A stretch of DNA of 64,000 bases from Selenomonadales bacterium (GCA_018335585.1 JAGXRZ010000020.1:1-64000), one strand, 5' to 3'; positions 27,117 through 37,809 are shown, counted from the stretch's first letter. Numbers and translations are program-made. Notes: generated by a model from the letters alone, not told the origin.

Positions 27117-29756
27117 CTACTTATCGGCCTGTTCACCGCTTAGGTACAGCGCCCTGCCTGCGGCAAATCGAGCGACCGGCACTCGATAAGGCGAGCAACT
27201 GACGTAGTCTAGTCCAAGCTCGCTGCAGAAGGCAATGCTAGTTGCCTCGCCGCCGTGTTCGCCGCAAATGCCAATCTTCAGGCTCGGTCTCGCGGCGCGG
27301 CCTTCACTTGCCGCCAGTCGCATCAGTCTTCCTACCCCTTCCCTGTCCAGCACGGCAAAGGGATTGTGGGCAAGTATGTCCTGGGCCAAGTACGCCTGCA
27401 GGAACTTCCCTTCTACGTCGTCGCGGCTAAAGCCAAACGTCGTCTGCGTGAGGTCATTGGTGCCAAAGGAGAAGAAGTCCGCATGCTTCGCTAGTTCACC
27501 GGCGACAAGACACGCCCGCGGAATCTCAATCATGGTTCCTATGGCTACAGCAAAACGCTGGCCGCGCCGCTTCTCTACTATTTCCCACGTGTTTTCTACC
27601 AATCGGCGGGTCACTATAAGCTCGCGATGATGCCCGACAAGCGGAATCATAATCTCCGGCCTCGGGTCGAGACCCTCCTTGAGAAGGTCAAACACTGCCT
27701 CGGCGATAGCTTCTACCTGCATGGCATAGACGCTAGGTGCGGTTATGCCGAGGCGACACCCGCGATGCCCTAACATGGGATTAGACTCATGCAGCTGATC
27801 CACAACGCGTAAGGCACGTTCTGCCTTAACGCGGGCGGCATGTGTGGTCGCCCGCGCGACTTCAGCCTGTAACTCATGCCGGGCGGGTAGAAACTCATGT
27901 AAAGGAGGGTCAAGCAACCTTATCGTAACCGGATAGCCGTTCATAGCCTTGAGAATGCCGTAGAAGTCGCTTCGCTGCATAGGCAAGAGCTTTTGTAGCG
28001 CGTAGTGCCTGTCCTCCTCGTGCTCGGCCATAATCATGGCTTGCATGATTGGCAACCGATCCGCTTCCATAAACATATGCTCTGTCCGGCACAGGCCAAT
28101 GCCTTTCGCGCCGAAGCTGCGAGCTAAGGCCGCGTCATGGGGGTTGTCTGCGTTCGCGCGTACCGAGAGTCGTGCGGCGTCATCCGCCATACTGAGCACG
28201 TGCGCAAACTCCCGTCCCGGCTCCGGCTCCACTAAAGGAACGGCTCCTAGGAACACTCTGCCGTTTTGGCCGTCGAGGGATATAATGTCGCCTTCGGACA
28301 ACTGATGTTCACCTATATAGGCTTTGCGCGTGGATAGGTCAATGCGCACTGCCTCCGCCCCGCACACGCAAGGCTTCCCCATGCCGCGCGCCACTACGGC
28401 TGCGTGGCTGGTCATGCCGCCTCGCGTGGTTACAATCCCTTCACTGGCGATAATGCCTTGAATATCGTCAGGGGATGTCTCAGGCCGCAGCAAGATTGTT
28501 TTGCGTCCCGCTCGCGTCAGACGCAGCGCGCCTTCGTTGTCAAAGACGATAGAACCAGTGGCTGCACCGGGTGAGGCAGGCAAGCCGCGCGTAAGTTCAT
28601 TTAGCGGTTGCCTGTAATCCACCGCGCGGTGAAGCATCAGCTCGATGTGCTCCGGTGTCACGCGCAGCAAGGCTTCTTGCTGTGAAATTAGTCCTTCCGC
28701 CAACATCTCCACAGCCATGCGGACTGCGGCGGCGGCGCTGCGCTTGCCCGCGCGTGTCTGCAACAGGTAAAGCTTGCCGCGCTCCACCGTGAACTCGATG
28801 TCTTGCATGTCCCGGTAGTGGGCTTCCAGTTGGTTCGCTACTCGCTGTAGCTGTGCGTACGCCTCAGGCAAGATGTCTCCCATCACCGACACGCGCTCGG
28901 GAGTACGTGTGCCGGAGACTACATCTTCACCTTGCGCCGAAGCCAAATACTCGCCAAACAACTCCTTGGCTCCGGTAGATGGATTGCGAGTAAAGCAAAC
29001 GCCGGTGCCCGAAGTCAAGCCGAGATTGCCAAACACCATCGCTTGTACGTTGACGGCGGTACCCGCCGCGTCTCCGATACTATGTAGTTTGCGATACACT
29101 TTAGCCCGTGGGTTCTCCCAACTCTCAAACACAGCTTGTACTGCTCCGAGCAACTGCTCCCACGGCGACTCCGGGAAGGGACGCTCGGCTTGCCGCGCTA
29201 CAATCTCCCTATACTCCGCAATAATTCGCGTGAGGGCTTCGGCACTGAGCTCATGGTCGTGGAACACACGCTCGTGTCGCTTTACCTCCTCTAAGCAGTC
29301 GGCAAAGTGGTGATGCGGCACCTTAAGCACAATTTCTGCATATTTTTCGATAAAGCGGCGATAGCAGTCTAGTGCGAACACGGGCGTTGTCAATTGACTC
29401 AGGCCGCTTACGACCTCATCATTAAGGCCTAGATTAAGAATGGTGTCCATCATGCCAGGCATAGAATACGCCGCACCGGAGCGCACAGAGACCAGCAAGG
29501 GATTTGCGGGGCTCCCAAAGGTTTTGCCCGTCTGTTCCTGCAGCCTTGTCATAGCTCGCGCTATCCCTTGTACAGTGTCATCCGCTAACGCGCCGCGCGC
29601 AAAATACTCCGCACAGGCTGCAGTCGTCACCGTAAACCCTGGCGGGACGGGTAACCCGACGCGAGTCATTTCGGCTAACCCCGCGCCTTTACCGCCAAGC
29701 AGCCCCCGCATGTCTTTGCTGCCTTCCTCAAAGAAAGAGATCTTTTTCTCCTGCAT
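27117..29756 (-). CDS. ppdK: Pyruvate, phosphate dikinase
   Basis: 879 residues from the ATG at 29756, with GGGAGG seven bases upstream (an ATG 15 bases earlier overlaps that site). It interconverts pyruvate + ATP + Pi and PEP + AMP + PPi. Domains: ATP-grasp nucleotide-binding (1-340, KDMRGLLGGKGAGLAEMTR), phosphohistidine swivel domain with the catalytic His in GGMTSHAAVVARGMGKPCV (near 450), and the PEP/pyruvate TIM barrel with FGTNDLTQTTFGFSRDD and CGEHGG near the C-terminus. In anaerobes it serves both gluconeogenesis and PPi-saving glycolysis. It is last in the miaB-to-ppdK gene series. Confidence 0.97.
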   Translation of the reverse strand: MQEKKISFFEEGSKDMRGLLGGKGAGLAEMTRVGLPVPPGFTVTTAACAEYFARGALADDTVQGIARAMTRLQEQTGKTFGSPANPLLVSVRSGAAYSMPGMMDTILNLGLNDEVVSGLSQLTTPVFALDCYRRFIEKYAEIVLKVPHHHFADCLEEVKRHERVFHDHELSAEALTRIIAEYREIVARQAERPFPESPWEQLLGAVQAVFESWENPRAKVYRKLHSIGDAAGTAVNVQAMVFGNLGLTSGTGVCFTRNPSTGAKELFGEYLASAQGEDVVSGTRTPERVSVMGDILPEAYAQLQRVANQLEAHYRDMQDIEFTVERGKLYLLQTRAGKRSAAAAVRMAVEMLAEGLISQQEALLRVTPEHIELMLHRAVDYRQPLNELTRGLPASPGAATGSIVFDNEGALRLTRAGRKTILLRPETSPDDIQGIIASEGIVTTRGGMTSHAAVVARGMGKPCVCGAEAVRIDLSTRKAYIGEHQLSEGDIISLDGQNGRVFLGAVPLVEPEPGREFAHVLSMADDAARLSVRANADNPHDAALARSFGAKGIGLCRTEHMFMEADRLPIMQAMIMAEHEEDRHYALQKLLPMQRSDFYGILKAMNGYPVTIRLLDPPLHEFLPARHELQAEVARATTHAARVKAERALRVVDQLHESNPMLGHRGCRLGITAPSVYAMQVEAIAEAVFDLLKEGLDPRPEIMIPLVGHHRELIVTRRLVENTWEIVEKRRGQRFAVAIGTMIEIPRACLVAGELAKHADFFSFGTNDLTQTTFGFSRDDVEGKFLQAYLAQDILAHNPFAVLDREGVGRLMRLAASEGRAARPSLKIGICGEHGGEATSIAFCSELGLDYVSCSPYRVPVARFAAGRALYLSGEQADK

Positions 29757-29773
29757 CCTCCGGCCTCCCATTC

Positions 29774-31015
29774 TTAACTCGAGTTTCTTGGCAAAAGTGT
29801 AGGCAGGGCGTGAGCTAACGCTACTTTAATGTGCGCGTAACTTAGCCCGCCTTGGACATAAGCTGTTAAAGGCTCGCGCAAAGGCGCGTCTGCGGACAGC
29901 TCGCTGGATGCGCCTAGCACAAAAGTGCCTGCAGCCATCACAACATCGCAGTCGTAGCCGGGTAACTTACCCGGCAAAGGCTTGACGTGAGCGTCTATGG
30001 GCGAGGCGGACTGGATGCGCTGGCAAAACTCAATCAGGCTCTCGCAAGAGGGCATTCTCACAGCCTGAATGATGTCCCCGCGTGGCTCTAGCGGGCCGGG
30101 GGAAGTGTCAAGCCCGAGCAACTCGCAAGCCTGGGCTAGGAGTGAGGCTCCCTTAAGGCAGGCACTAACTACTGCCGGAGCCAGAAACAGCCCCTGCAGG
30201 AAACCACGGTTCATGCCAAAGGACGCGCCTACTTGCCCGGCAATACCCGGAGCGTACAAGCGTTCGGCAGCAAGTCGCACGAGGCGGTCTCGCCCGACTA
30301 TGTATCCGCCTGTTAAGGCTAAGCCCCCGCCGGGGTTCTTAATCAAAGACCCCACGGTGAGGTCTGCGCCTAGGTGACCCGGTTCGGTTGTATTGACGAA
30401 CTCGCCATAGCAGTTGTCGACCAAACAGACAATATCCTTGTCGTAGGCTTTAACTACCTCGACAATGCGGGCGAGTTCCGCTAAGCTAAGTGCTTTGCGC
30501 CAGTGGTAGCCTCGACTGCGTTGGATGTGCACTAGGCGTGTCTGGCGCGTAAGCGCGCTCGCGAGGGCCGGCATGTCAACCGCTCCGTCCGCAAGTAGCG
30601 GGACGACGCGGCAGTTAATACCCCAAGCTCTAAGGGAACTTTGCCCGGCATCTTTGTGGCCAATAACGGGTCCGAGTGTGTCGTAGGGTTCGCCTGTCGC
30701 CACAACGAGTTCATCCCCCGGGCGCAGCACACCAAACAATGCACAAGCCAAAGCGTGAGTGCCTGAGGCAAACTGGGCTCGAACGAGCGAGCTTTCACCT
30801 GCAAACAAGTCCGAGTAGATATGTTCGATTACTTCACGGCCCGAGTCTCCATAACCGTAGCCGTTAGAGCCGTGAAGGTGAAAGTCGGAAACCCTGTGTC
30901 GGCGAAAAGCGTCTAGTACGCGCGCCTGATTAGCTACCGCGCAATCGTCAAACTCGCGAAACTTCACTGCCAGCAGCTCTTCCGCATGCGTCAGCAACTC
31001 CGAAACGTATGTCAT
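29774..31015 (-). CDS. PLP-dependent aluminium resistance/methionine gamma-lyase-like protein
   Basis: 413 residues, matching the methionine gamma-lyase-related family annotated as aluminium resistance protein (YnbB type), found next to hfq/hflX in many Bacillota. The PLP Lys is in SLIKNPGGGLALTGGYIVG (near 235); upstream DLVDNCYGEF holds the Asp that contacts the PLP ring, and FHLHGSNGYGYGD near 44-56 is a family signature. The substrate is not established; a sulfur amino acid is inferred from the fold. The ATG overlaps the hflX stop by four bases. Confidence 0.88.
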   Translation of the reverse strand: MTYVSELLTHAEELLAVKFREFDDCAVANQARVLDAFRRHRVSDFHLHGSNGYGYGDSGREVIEHIYSDLFAGESSLVRAQFASGTHALACALFGVLRPGDELVVATGEPYDTLGPVIGHKDAGQSSLRAWGINCRVVPLLADGAVDMPALASALTRQTRLVHIQRSRGYHWRKALSLAELARIVEVVKAYDKDIVCLVDNCYGEFVNTTEPGHLGADLTVGSLIKNPGGGLALTGGYIVGRDRLVRLAAERLYAPGIAGQVGASFGMNRGFLQGLFLAPAVVSACLKGASLLAQACELLGLDTSPGPLEPRGDIIQAVRMPSCESLIEFCQRIQSASPIDAHVKPLPGKLPGYDCDVVMAAGTFVLGASSELSADAPLREPLTAYVQGGLSYAHIKVALAHALPTLLPRNSS

Positions 31016-32274
31016 GCCTTGCTTAACTCGGCCTCCACCTTATTTATGTACCGTTGTAACGCGTCGACGACGACCTCTGTGCCAAGTTCGGTGTGGTTAG
31101 TAGCTACTACATCACCCTTGGTGTGCAAAAATCCAAGCAGGTCGCCGCGGGTAAAGGGGATGACGAAGCGGGCTCGCATGGGTTTGTCGCTTAAGCCCTC
31201 GGAGATAGCGGCTGTTAAGAGGGAGAGGTTGGTGCGGTGCAAAGCAGAGATAGGAACGGTGCGGCCTAACTCAGGCAGCGCAGGCAGCTCCGTCACGGCA
31301 TCCATCTTATTGAGAGCCGTAACCATAGGTTTATCGGCAGCGCCTAGCTCAGTCAGCACGGCCTGCACGGTCTGCGCCTGTTCGAGGGCTTTAGTGTGCG
31401 AGATGTCGACTACGTGGAGTAGCAGGTCTGCCTGTCGCACCTCCGCGAGCGTAGCCCGGAAGGCCTTGATTAACTGGTGCGGTAGCTTTCTAATGAAACC
31501 CACGGTGTCTACCACCATGACGGTACGCCCGTCAGGCAGTGTCAGCTCGCGCGCCATCGGGTCAAGCGTGGCGAAAAGCTTATTCTCTACCAAGGCTCCA
31601 CCTTCTGTGAGGGCGTTCTGCAGGCTTGACTTTCCGGCATTCGTGTAGCCGACAAGCGCTACCGTGGGAACACCGCGCGCAATGCGTTGGTCTCTCGCTA
31701 GGCTGCGGTGCTGTTCGAGCTCTTCAACCTGTCGTTTTAAGTCCGCCATACGCGACTTGATTCTGCGCCGGTCGTATTCTAGTTTTGTTTCTCCGGGGCC
31801 GCGCGTGCGTATGCCGCGCGCTGACGCTCCAAGGCCGGACATTTCCACGCCCCTGCCGCGGAGCCTCGGCAACAGATAAGCCAGCTGCGCCAGCTCAACC
31901 TGCATCTTCCCCTCGGCAGAGGTGGCTCTGGCAGCGAAAATCTCCAAAATGACATGCGTGCGGTCAAGCACCTTAAGGCCGAGTTCTCTCTCTAAGTTGC
32001 GTTGCTGCGACGGGGACAGCTCATCGTCACAGATAGCCATCGTGCCGCCTAAGGACAGGCAGAGCGCCTTTAGCTCCTTAACCTTTCCACTGCCCAAAAA
32101 GAACGCCGGGTCTGGGTGCGGCTTAACCTGTACCATTCTTCCCAGCACCTCGGCCCCTGCCGACTCAACAAGGGCTCCAAGTTCATCTAAGTACCCATCT
32201 GTCTCTCCCGTATAATCCTTTGTCGCTGTAAAGAGCACAGCTCTTTCCCGTTCTGCTTGCTGCACTTCGTGCAT
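31012..32274 (-). CDS. hflX: GTPase HflX
   Basis: 420 residues from ATG 32274, six bases after GGAGGTG; a TTG at 32289 overlaps that site. The N-terminal HflX domain carries GSGKVKEL, followed by a coiled coil with the family sequence GxRGPGETKLExDRR, then the G domain: GYTNAGKSSL (G1), DTVGFIRKLP (G3) and NKMD (G4). HflX binds the 50S subunit and splits or rescues stalled ribosomes under stress. Gene order hfq-hflX is conserved in bacteria. Confidence 0.95.
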   Translation of the reverse strand: MHEVQQAERERAVLFTATKDYTGETDGYLDELGALVESAGAEVLGRMVQVKPHPDPAFFLGSGKVKELKALCLSLGGTMAICDDELSPSQQRNLERELGLKVLDRTHVILEIFAARATSAEGKMQVELAQLAYLLPRLRGRGVEMSGLGASARGIRTRGPGETKLEYDRRRIKSRMADLKRQVEELEQHRSLARDQRIARGVPTVALVGYTNAGKSSLQNALTEGGALVENKLFATLDPMARELTLPDGRTVMVVDTVGFIRKLPHQLIKAFRATLAEVRQADLLLHVVDISHTKALEQAQTVQAVLTELGAADKPMVTALNKMDAVTELPALPELGRTVPISALHRTNLSLLTAAISEGLSDKPMRARFVIPFTRGDLLGFLHTKGDVVATNHTELGTEVVVDALQRYINKVEAELSKA

Positions 32275-32327
32275 AGGTGACACCTCCAATGAACACAGCC
32301 CGCGCCGGCGCGCGGGCTCTCGTTAGT

Positions 32328-32567
32328 CTAGTTTACTTCCCCTACGGTCATGGAGACCGCACGAGCCGGTTGAACGGTCGAGACCGCATGCTTATAGACG
32401 AGCTGCTGCCTTCCGTCAGCATCTACCATGATAATAGTGAAGTTGTCAAACCCTTTAACGATTCCTTTTAGCTGATAGCCGTTTACCAGGAAAACAGTCA
32501 CAGGCATGTTCTCTTTGCGAACTTGATTGAGAAACGTGTCCTGTAGGTTCAGAATCGTCTTGGACAA
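32328..32567 (-). CDS. hfq: RNA chaperone Hfq
   Basis: 79 residues from the TTG at 32567, behind GGGGGG, which gives the family start [18 protein letters not shown]; a longer in-frame reading to 32690 lies within miaA and is rejected. Sm1 motif [21 protein letters not shown] and Sm2 motif YKHAVSTV are present. Hfq forms hexameric rings that bind small RNAs and A-rich mRNA. Confidence 0.97.
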   Translation of the reverse strand: MSKTILNLQDTFLNQVRKENMPVTVFLVNGYQLKGIVKGFDNFTIIMVDADGRQQLVYKHAVSTVQPARAVSMTVGEVN

Positions 32568-32601
32568 GGCTAGCCCCCCTAACTCCGTATGTCTCATTTT
32601 A

Positions 32602-33534
32602 TTACAATCCAAAGCGGTGCGCAAGAATTGCCACAATTTCAGCTTGAGCCTTTGCTTCATCGCGCGCATCAATCCACCGTATGCGGGCATCGGCTCTAAA
32701 CCACGTCAGTTGCCGTTTGGCGTAACGGCGCGTCTCTCGTTTTAGCGTTTCTTTCGCTTCCTCTAATGAACAACGGCCAAGCAGATAGGGGATGATTTCT
32801 TTGTACCCTAGTGCTTGGTGCGCCACAAAGCTTAGGCCGCGCTCTAGTAGTGTCCTCACCTCATCTATTAACCCCTGGGCAATCATGGCTTCCACGCGCT
32901 CTTCGATGCGTGCGTACAACTCGTCGCGCGGCCGTTCAAGGCCGATGAGCACGGCATCGTAGACGGCTTGGCGGGCATCCTTCTGCGATTCCCAAAAACT
33001 CAAAGGGCGACCCGTGGTTTGAAACACCTCTAGCGCGCGTATTATCCGCCGCTCGTCGTTTACGTGAATGCGACCGGCGACGGGTGGGTCAACCTCTAGT
33101 AGACGCGCGTAAAGTGCCGAAAGTCCGGCTTCCTTGGCTTCGCGGCGCAGTGCATCCCGTATGCCCCAGTCATTACTAATCGTGACAAAATTGTAATCGT
33201 CGATGGCGGCGCGGATATACATGCCTGTTCCACCCGAAAAAATGGGGAGCCTTCCCCTGCCGGAAATGTCCGCTACCGCCGCACGCGCGAGGTGCTGGTA
33301 ATCCGCTGCGCTAAAAGCCTCGCCGGGTTCGCGCACATCGAGGAGGTGGTGTGGAACGCGTGCTCGCTCGGCCGATGTAGGCTTAGCAGTGCCTATGTCC
33401 ATTCCCTTATACACCTGCATAGAGTCAGCTGAAATAATCTCCCCGCCTAGGCTATCTGCCAGGCTCAGAGTAAGCGCGGTCTTACCGACGGCCGTCGGTC
33501 CCACAATGGCGAGTACGCGAGCCTTCACGCACAT
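32602..33534 (-). CDS. miaA: tRNA dimethylallyltransferase
   Basis: 310 residues. It adds the dimethylallyl group to N6 of A37 in tRNAs that read UNN codons; MiaB, encoded upstream, then methylthiolates the base. P-loop GPTAVGKT (12-19), [16 protein letters not shown] (substrate-binding, near 37-52), GGTGMYIRA and the C-terminal [12 protein letters not shown] are all typical. The start overlaps the mutL stop (TAATG), indicating coupling. Confidence 0.97.
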   Translation of the reverse strand: MCVKARVLAIVGPTAVGKTALTLSLADSLGGEIISADSMQVYKGMDIGTAKPTSAERARVPHHLLDVREPGEAFSAADYQHLARAAVADISGRGRLPIFSGGTGMYIRAAIDDYNFVTISNDWGIRDALRREAKEAGLSALYARLLEVDPPVAGRIHVNDERRIIRALEVFQTTGRPLSFWESQKDARQAVYDAVLIGLERPRDELYARIEERVEAMIAQGLIDEVRTLLERGLSFVAHQALGYKEIIPYLLGRCSLEEAKETLKRETRRYAKRQLTWFRADARIRWIDARDEAKAQAEIVAILAHRFGL

Positions 33535-35225
33535 TACCTCGCACTGGGGTGAAAAAGCCGGAAGAGCTCGTCACCCGTGTATTCAATCTCCACAGGGCGG
33601 CCGTGTGGACAGGTCACACTGCGGTCAGTAGCATAGAGCCTGTCTAGTAGCTCCACCATTTCCGCGGGTGTGAGCTTCGTATTGGCCTTAATGGCAGCGC
33701 GGCAGGCTAGCGCCTGGGCCATTCTAACCTCTCGGTCAAGCTTCGCTTTGTCCTCGTCTAAGTCGGTTAGGAGCTCGCGCAAAGCCTGCTCATCAAAGTA
33801 GCCGCGATACACGGCGGGGAAGCTGCGCACGAGGTAAGTGTTGCCGCCAAAGGGCTCGCAAGTAATGCCGACCGCGTTGAGGGCGGCGAGGCGTTCTTCG
33901 GATACGACTGCCGTGCCTAGGTCGACAGCAATCGGAATGGCTAGAGAAAGCACCTCTAGAGTCGCCTTTTGCAGGAGCTCCTCAAACAGAATACGCTCAT
34001 GCGCCGCGTGTTGGTCTACAATTACCAACTTGCCATCTCTCTCGACGAGCAAATAGCTCTGTAGCACTTGCCCCAAACAGCGATACGGCACGCGCGGTAA
34101 ATAGGTCACCTGAGCCGGTGACTCTGCGGCAGAAGGCATAAAACTAACGGGAGTCAACGCAAGCGGAGCGTCTTCATGCGCGACCAAGCCCGAGGCTTTC
34201 ATCGGCGGAGTTGTCAGGGCCTGCGAGCTCACTTTGCTTATGGCCAGAACTTTGCTCTTGAGCAAAGATATTGCTGCGGAGACCACGGCACGCTCGTCCC
34301 TAAACCTTACTTCTGTTTTGGCGGGGTGTACATTGACGTCCACTTCGCGCGGGTCCATGGTGATATGCAGTATCGCCACAGGAAAGCGCTTCGGAGGTGT
34401 GAGCGTGCGATAGGCCTCGTCTAGGGCAAAGGCGAGCCCGCGATGCTCGATGCACCGCCCGTTAAGGAAGAAGTACTGCCAACCGCGATTGTGGCGCGTT
34501 AGGGTGGGCCGCGCCAGCACACCAGAGAGAGATATATATCTGCCTCCCGCCTCGTCAAAAGCCCATAGGTGTCTCGCTGCCTCACTGCCAATTACAGCCG
34601 CTGCGGCGTCTAGCAGGCTGTTGGTGCCGGGGGACTGCAAAACCATACGCCCATCCAAAAGAAGAGTGAAGCGTACGGCGGGATGCGAGAGGGCTAGGCG
34701 CTCCATGCTCTGCGCGATACGCTGCGCTTCCTGAGCGGCACTTTTCATAAACTTAAGCCTAGCTGGGGTATTAGCAAAAAGCTCTCGCACCTCGACAATT
34801 GTGCCCTGCGGCATACCCACCGCCTGCATGGCTTGTTGTTCGCCAGCCTGACACACCAAAAGTTGCCCATGCTCGGCTTCTCGCCTGCGGCTTTTTATGG
34901 ACAAGTGGCTGACCGCGGCAATACTTGGCAGCGCCTCGCCGCGAAAGCCTAGGGTCGTCAGGTAGAAGAGGTCATTCAGGGTGCTTAGTTTGCTCGTCGC
35001 ATGGCGCAATACAGAGACGGCGAGGTCGTCTTTGTCCATGCCGTGGCCATTGTCGGTCACTCTGATTAAGCGTAGACCGCCACCTAGAATTTCCACGGTG
35101 ATATCAGTAGCTTCTGCATCGAGGGCATTCTCCACTAGCTCTTTGACAGCGGAAGCCGGTCTCTCCACCACCTCGCCGGCCGAGATTTGGTTTACTACAT
35201 CGAGAGCTAAAACTCTAATTCCCAT
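33534..35225 (-). CDS. mutL: DNA mismatch repair protein MutL
   Basis: 563 residues from ATG 35225, preceded by GAGGTGA (a TTG lies directly before it). The N-terminal GHKL ATPase has ELVENALDAEAT, DNGHGM and TTLGFRGEALPSI. The C-terminal dimer domain carries the metal-dependent endonuclease motif DQHAAHERILFEE and CPHGRP, so this is a nicking MutL, as expected in a bacterium without MutH. The linker is short, giving a compact protein. It lies between mutS (24 bases upstream) and miaA. Confidence 0.97.
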   Translation of the reverse strand: MGIRVLALDVVNQISAGEVVERPASAVKELVENALDAEATDITVEILGGGLRLIRVTDNGHGMDKDDLAVSVLRHATSKLSTLNDLFYLTTLGFRGEALPSIAAVSHLSIKSRRREAEHGQLLVCQAGEQQAMQAVGMPQGTIVEVRELFANTPARLKFMKSAAQEAQRIAQSMERLALSHPAVRFTLLLDGRMVLQSPGTNSLLDAAAAVIGSEAARHLWAFDEAGGRYISLSGVLARPTLTRHNRGWQYFFLNGRCIEHRGLAFALDEAYRTLTPPKRFPVAILHITMDPREVDVNVHPAKTEVRFRDERAVVSAAISLLKSKVLAISKVSSQALTTPPMKASGLVAHEDAPLALTPVSFMPSAAESPAQVTYLPRVPYRCLGQVLQSYLLVERDGKLVIVDQHAAHERILFEELLQKATLEVLSLAIPIAVDLGTAVVSEERLAALNAVGITCEPFGGNTYLVRSFPAVYRGYFDEQALRELLTDLDEDKAKLDREVRMAQALACRAAIKANTKLTPAEMVELLDRLYATDRSVTCPHGRPVEIEYTGDELFRLFHPSAR

Positions 35226-35232
35226 CAAGGCT

Positions 35233-37809
35233 TCACCTCACGGTCTGCTCGCTTGACGTCCGCCGTTTAAGCTCAAACAGGAAATTTAATGCCTGCAAGG
35301 GCGAAAGGAGTTCGGGGTTAAGCTGCTCTACTTCCCTGAACAGCTCTAGGGCAAGCTCCACCTTTGGGTCTTCTGTTGGCAGGGCGGCGGCGCTCTCTGC
35401 TACATAGTCAAAGAAGTTTGTCTGCTCGCGGGCTAGACGCCGCGTCTGTTCAAGTTCCTTTAGCAGGGCATACGCCTTTTCGGTGACGCGTCGGGGCAAC
35501 CCAGCTAGCTCGGCCACGTGAATGCCGTAGCTCTTGCTGGCTTTCCCAGGAGTTACCCGGCGCAGAAAAGTAATCTCTCTGTTTTGCTCGAGAACGGCTA
35601 CGGTGTAGTTGCGACAACGCTCGAGCTTGTCCGCAAGATTCGTTAGCTCATGATAATGGGTAGAGAAGAGCGTGCGTGCTCTCAGTTGGTCATGCACGTA
35701 CTCCATAATCGCACGCGCTAAGGCCATGCCGTCGTACGTGCTAGTTCCACGCCCCACCTCATCGAACAGCAAGAGGCTGTTAGCAGTAGCTTCCCGCAAG
35801 GCCAATGCTGTCTCCGTCATTTCCACCATAAAGGTGCTTTGCCCACTGTATAAGTCGTCAGCCGCACCGACGCGGGTAAACACTCGGTCTGCGATGCCAA
35901 TTACGGCGCGCGCGGCAGGGACGAAGCTGCCCATTTGCGCCATTAAGACGATTAGAGCGACCTGACGCATGTACGTCGATTTTCCGGCCATGTTCGGGCC
36001 GGTGATGATGGCCACTTCACCGTTGTCAAACTCGGTGTCGTTGGGCACAAAGGCGTGTGTGCCGACAAGACGCTCCACCACCGGATGACGTCCGGCGTTG
36101 ATGACGATGGTGTTTCCACTTGTTACGCGCGGTCGCACATAGCGGTAGCGGCTCGCTGCCTCGGCTAAGGACTGCAGGGCGTCGAGCCTGGCCAGTTCGC
36201 GCGCTACTTGGACGATTGATTGGGCAGAAGAAGCTACGTTGCCGCAGAGCCCCGTAAACTCCTGCGCCTCAAGCGCTACCATGCGCTCTTCTGCCGTCAA
36301 CACCGCACTCTCATGTTGTTTGAGTTCCTCGGTAATGTAGCGCTCCGCATTAGCTAACGTCTGCTTGCGGTGGTAATGTGCGGGGACATCGGCGAGGTTG
36401 CTTTTGGTTACCTCTAGATAATAGCCAAACACGCGGTTAAAGCCTACTTTAAGAGACTTAATGCCGGTCGTCGCCCGCTCCCTCGCCTCGAGTTCGGCGA
36501 GGTAGCCTTTCCCGTCCCTAGTTAGCTTGCGCAGCCGGTCTATCTCGGCGCTATATCCGTCGCGAATGATGCCGCCCTCACGCGCGGTCGGCGGAGGCTC
36601 GTCATTAAGCGCCTCAAGCAGCAGTTGCGTTAGACTCGGGTGAGGGTCAAGGCTGTGGCTGACCTCTTGCAGCAGGGGACAACGTGCGCCCGACAAGGCA
36701 GTGTTGACGTCTATTACGGCTGAAAGCGACTTAGCTATAGCTAGCAGTTCCCGTGGCGTAGCCGTGGCTGTAGCAATGCGGCTAAGCAGGCGTTCCAGGT
36801 CATAGACCAAGTCGAGAGCCGAGCGCAAGGCGTGGCGCATCTGCCCGCCTGTCAGCTCCTCTACGGCCTCCTGGCGGCGCAGAATCTCAGGTAGCCATGT
36901 CAGGGGCTGCTCAATCCATTGACGCAACAACCGCGCCCCCATGGAAGTGACGGTGTGGTCGAGCACCCAGAGCAAAGACCCAGCGCGGTCACCTTGGCGC
37001 ATAGTCCGCGTTAGCTCGAGGTTGCGGCGCGTCACCGCGTCAAGCGCCATCACCTGCGTGCGCGCATTGAGACGAGGCGCAGTAAAGTGCCCAAAACTAC
37101 TTATGCCAATCTGTTTGAGGTAATGTACGATTTCGCCGAGGGCCAAAGTCTCGGGCGGCGAAACGCCTTCACACGCCGTGAGTTCCCCACATAACACACG
37201 CGCTTCGGCGAGTTCTAAGCCGGCCTGAGGATGCCGCAAAGCCCCGCTAAACGCTAGCGCTTTGTCAATGCTAGGGGGTATTTCCTGACGCGGCACTAGC
37301 GCTTCCCGCGGCATTATGCGAAATAGCTCTTGCGCAGTGGACTCGGCAATGGCGCTCCCGCTATAGACATCGACCGAACCGGTGGTAAACTCCACCGCCA
37401 CCAAAGCGAGGTTTTGGCCATCCTGTACCCAAGCCACGATGTAGTTTGACGTATCGGGCGCGCAATCTGCGTGTGTGCCCGGGGTAATCGTGCGCACGAC
37501 CTCTCGCCTGACTAAGCCCTTAGCAGAACTCGGGTCTTCGGTCTGTTCACAAATCGCCACCGTGTGCCCTGCGGCGAGCAGCTTAGCCACATAGCTGTCG
37601 GCGGCGTGATAGGGTACGCCGCACATAGGCACCTTCCCGGCCGCGCCGCCCTCGCGCGCAGTCAGTGTAATCTCTAGGACGCGAGAAGCTAGCTTGGCAT
37701 CTTCAAAAAACATCTCGTAGAAATCCCCGAGACGAAAGAACAGGACGGAATGCGGGTGCTCTGCTTTAATCTCGAGATACTGCTGCAACATGGGAGTGTA
37801 GCCGCTCAT
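35233..37809 (-). CDS. mutS: DNA mismatch repair protein MutS
   Basis: 858 residues. The N-terminal mismatch-binding domain starts MSGYTPMLQQYLEIKAEHP and contains FFRLGDFYEMF, with the Phe-x-Glu wedge that reads the mismatch. Connector, lever and clamp domains follow; the ATPase has GPNMAGKSTYMRQ (Walker A, near 595), the VDEVGRGTSTYDG-type Walker B as LLFDEVGRGTST, and the C-terminal dimer helices. Its ATG overlaps the miaB stop by four bases. Confidence 0.98.
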   Translation of the reverse strand: MSGYTPMLQQYLEIKAEHPHSVLFFRLGDFYEMFFEDAKLASRVLEITLTAREGGAAGKVPMCGVPYHAADSYVAKLLAAGHTVAICEQTEDPSSAKGLVRREVVRTITPGTHADCAPDTSNYIVAWVQDGQNLALVAVEFTTGSVDVYSGSAIAESTAQELFRIMPREALVPRQEIPPSIDKALAFSGALRHPQAGLELAEARVLCGELTACEGVSPPETLALGEIVHYLKQIGISSFGHFTAPRLNARTQVMALDAVTRRNLELTRTMRQGDRAGSLLWVLDHTVTSMGARLLRQWIEQPLTWLPEILRRQEAVEELTGGQMRHALRSALDLVYDLERLLSRIATATATPRELLAIAKSLSAVIDVNTALSGARCPLLQEVSHSLDPHPSLTQLLLEALNDEPPPTAREGGIIRDGYSAEIDRLRKLTRDGKGYLAELEARERATTGIKSLKVGFNRVFGYYLEVTKSNLADVPAHYHRKQTLANAERYITEELKQHESAVLTAEERMVALEAQEFTGLCGNVASSAQSIVQVARELARLDALQSLAEAASRYRYVRPRVTSGNTIVINAGRHPVVERLVGTHAFVPNDTEFDNGEVAIITGPNMAGKSTYMRQVALIVLMAQMGSFVPAARAVIGIADRVFTRVGAADDLYSGQSTFMVEMTETALALREATANSLLLFDEVGRGTSTYDGMALARAIMEYVHDQLRARTLFSTHYHELTNLADKLERCRNYTVAVLEQNREITFLRRVTPGKASKSYGIHVAELAGLPRRVTEKAYALLKELEQTRRLAREQTNFFDYVAESAAALPTEDPKVELALELFREVEQLNPELLSPLQALNFLFELKRRTSSEQTVR

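Noticed and set aside
32568-32690. N-terminal extension of Hfq
   Set aside because: It would lie within miaA; the conserved Hfq N-terminus begins at the TTG behind a purine-rich site.
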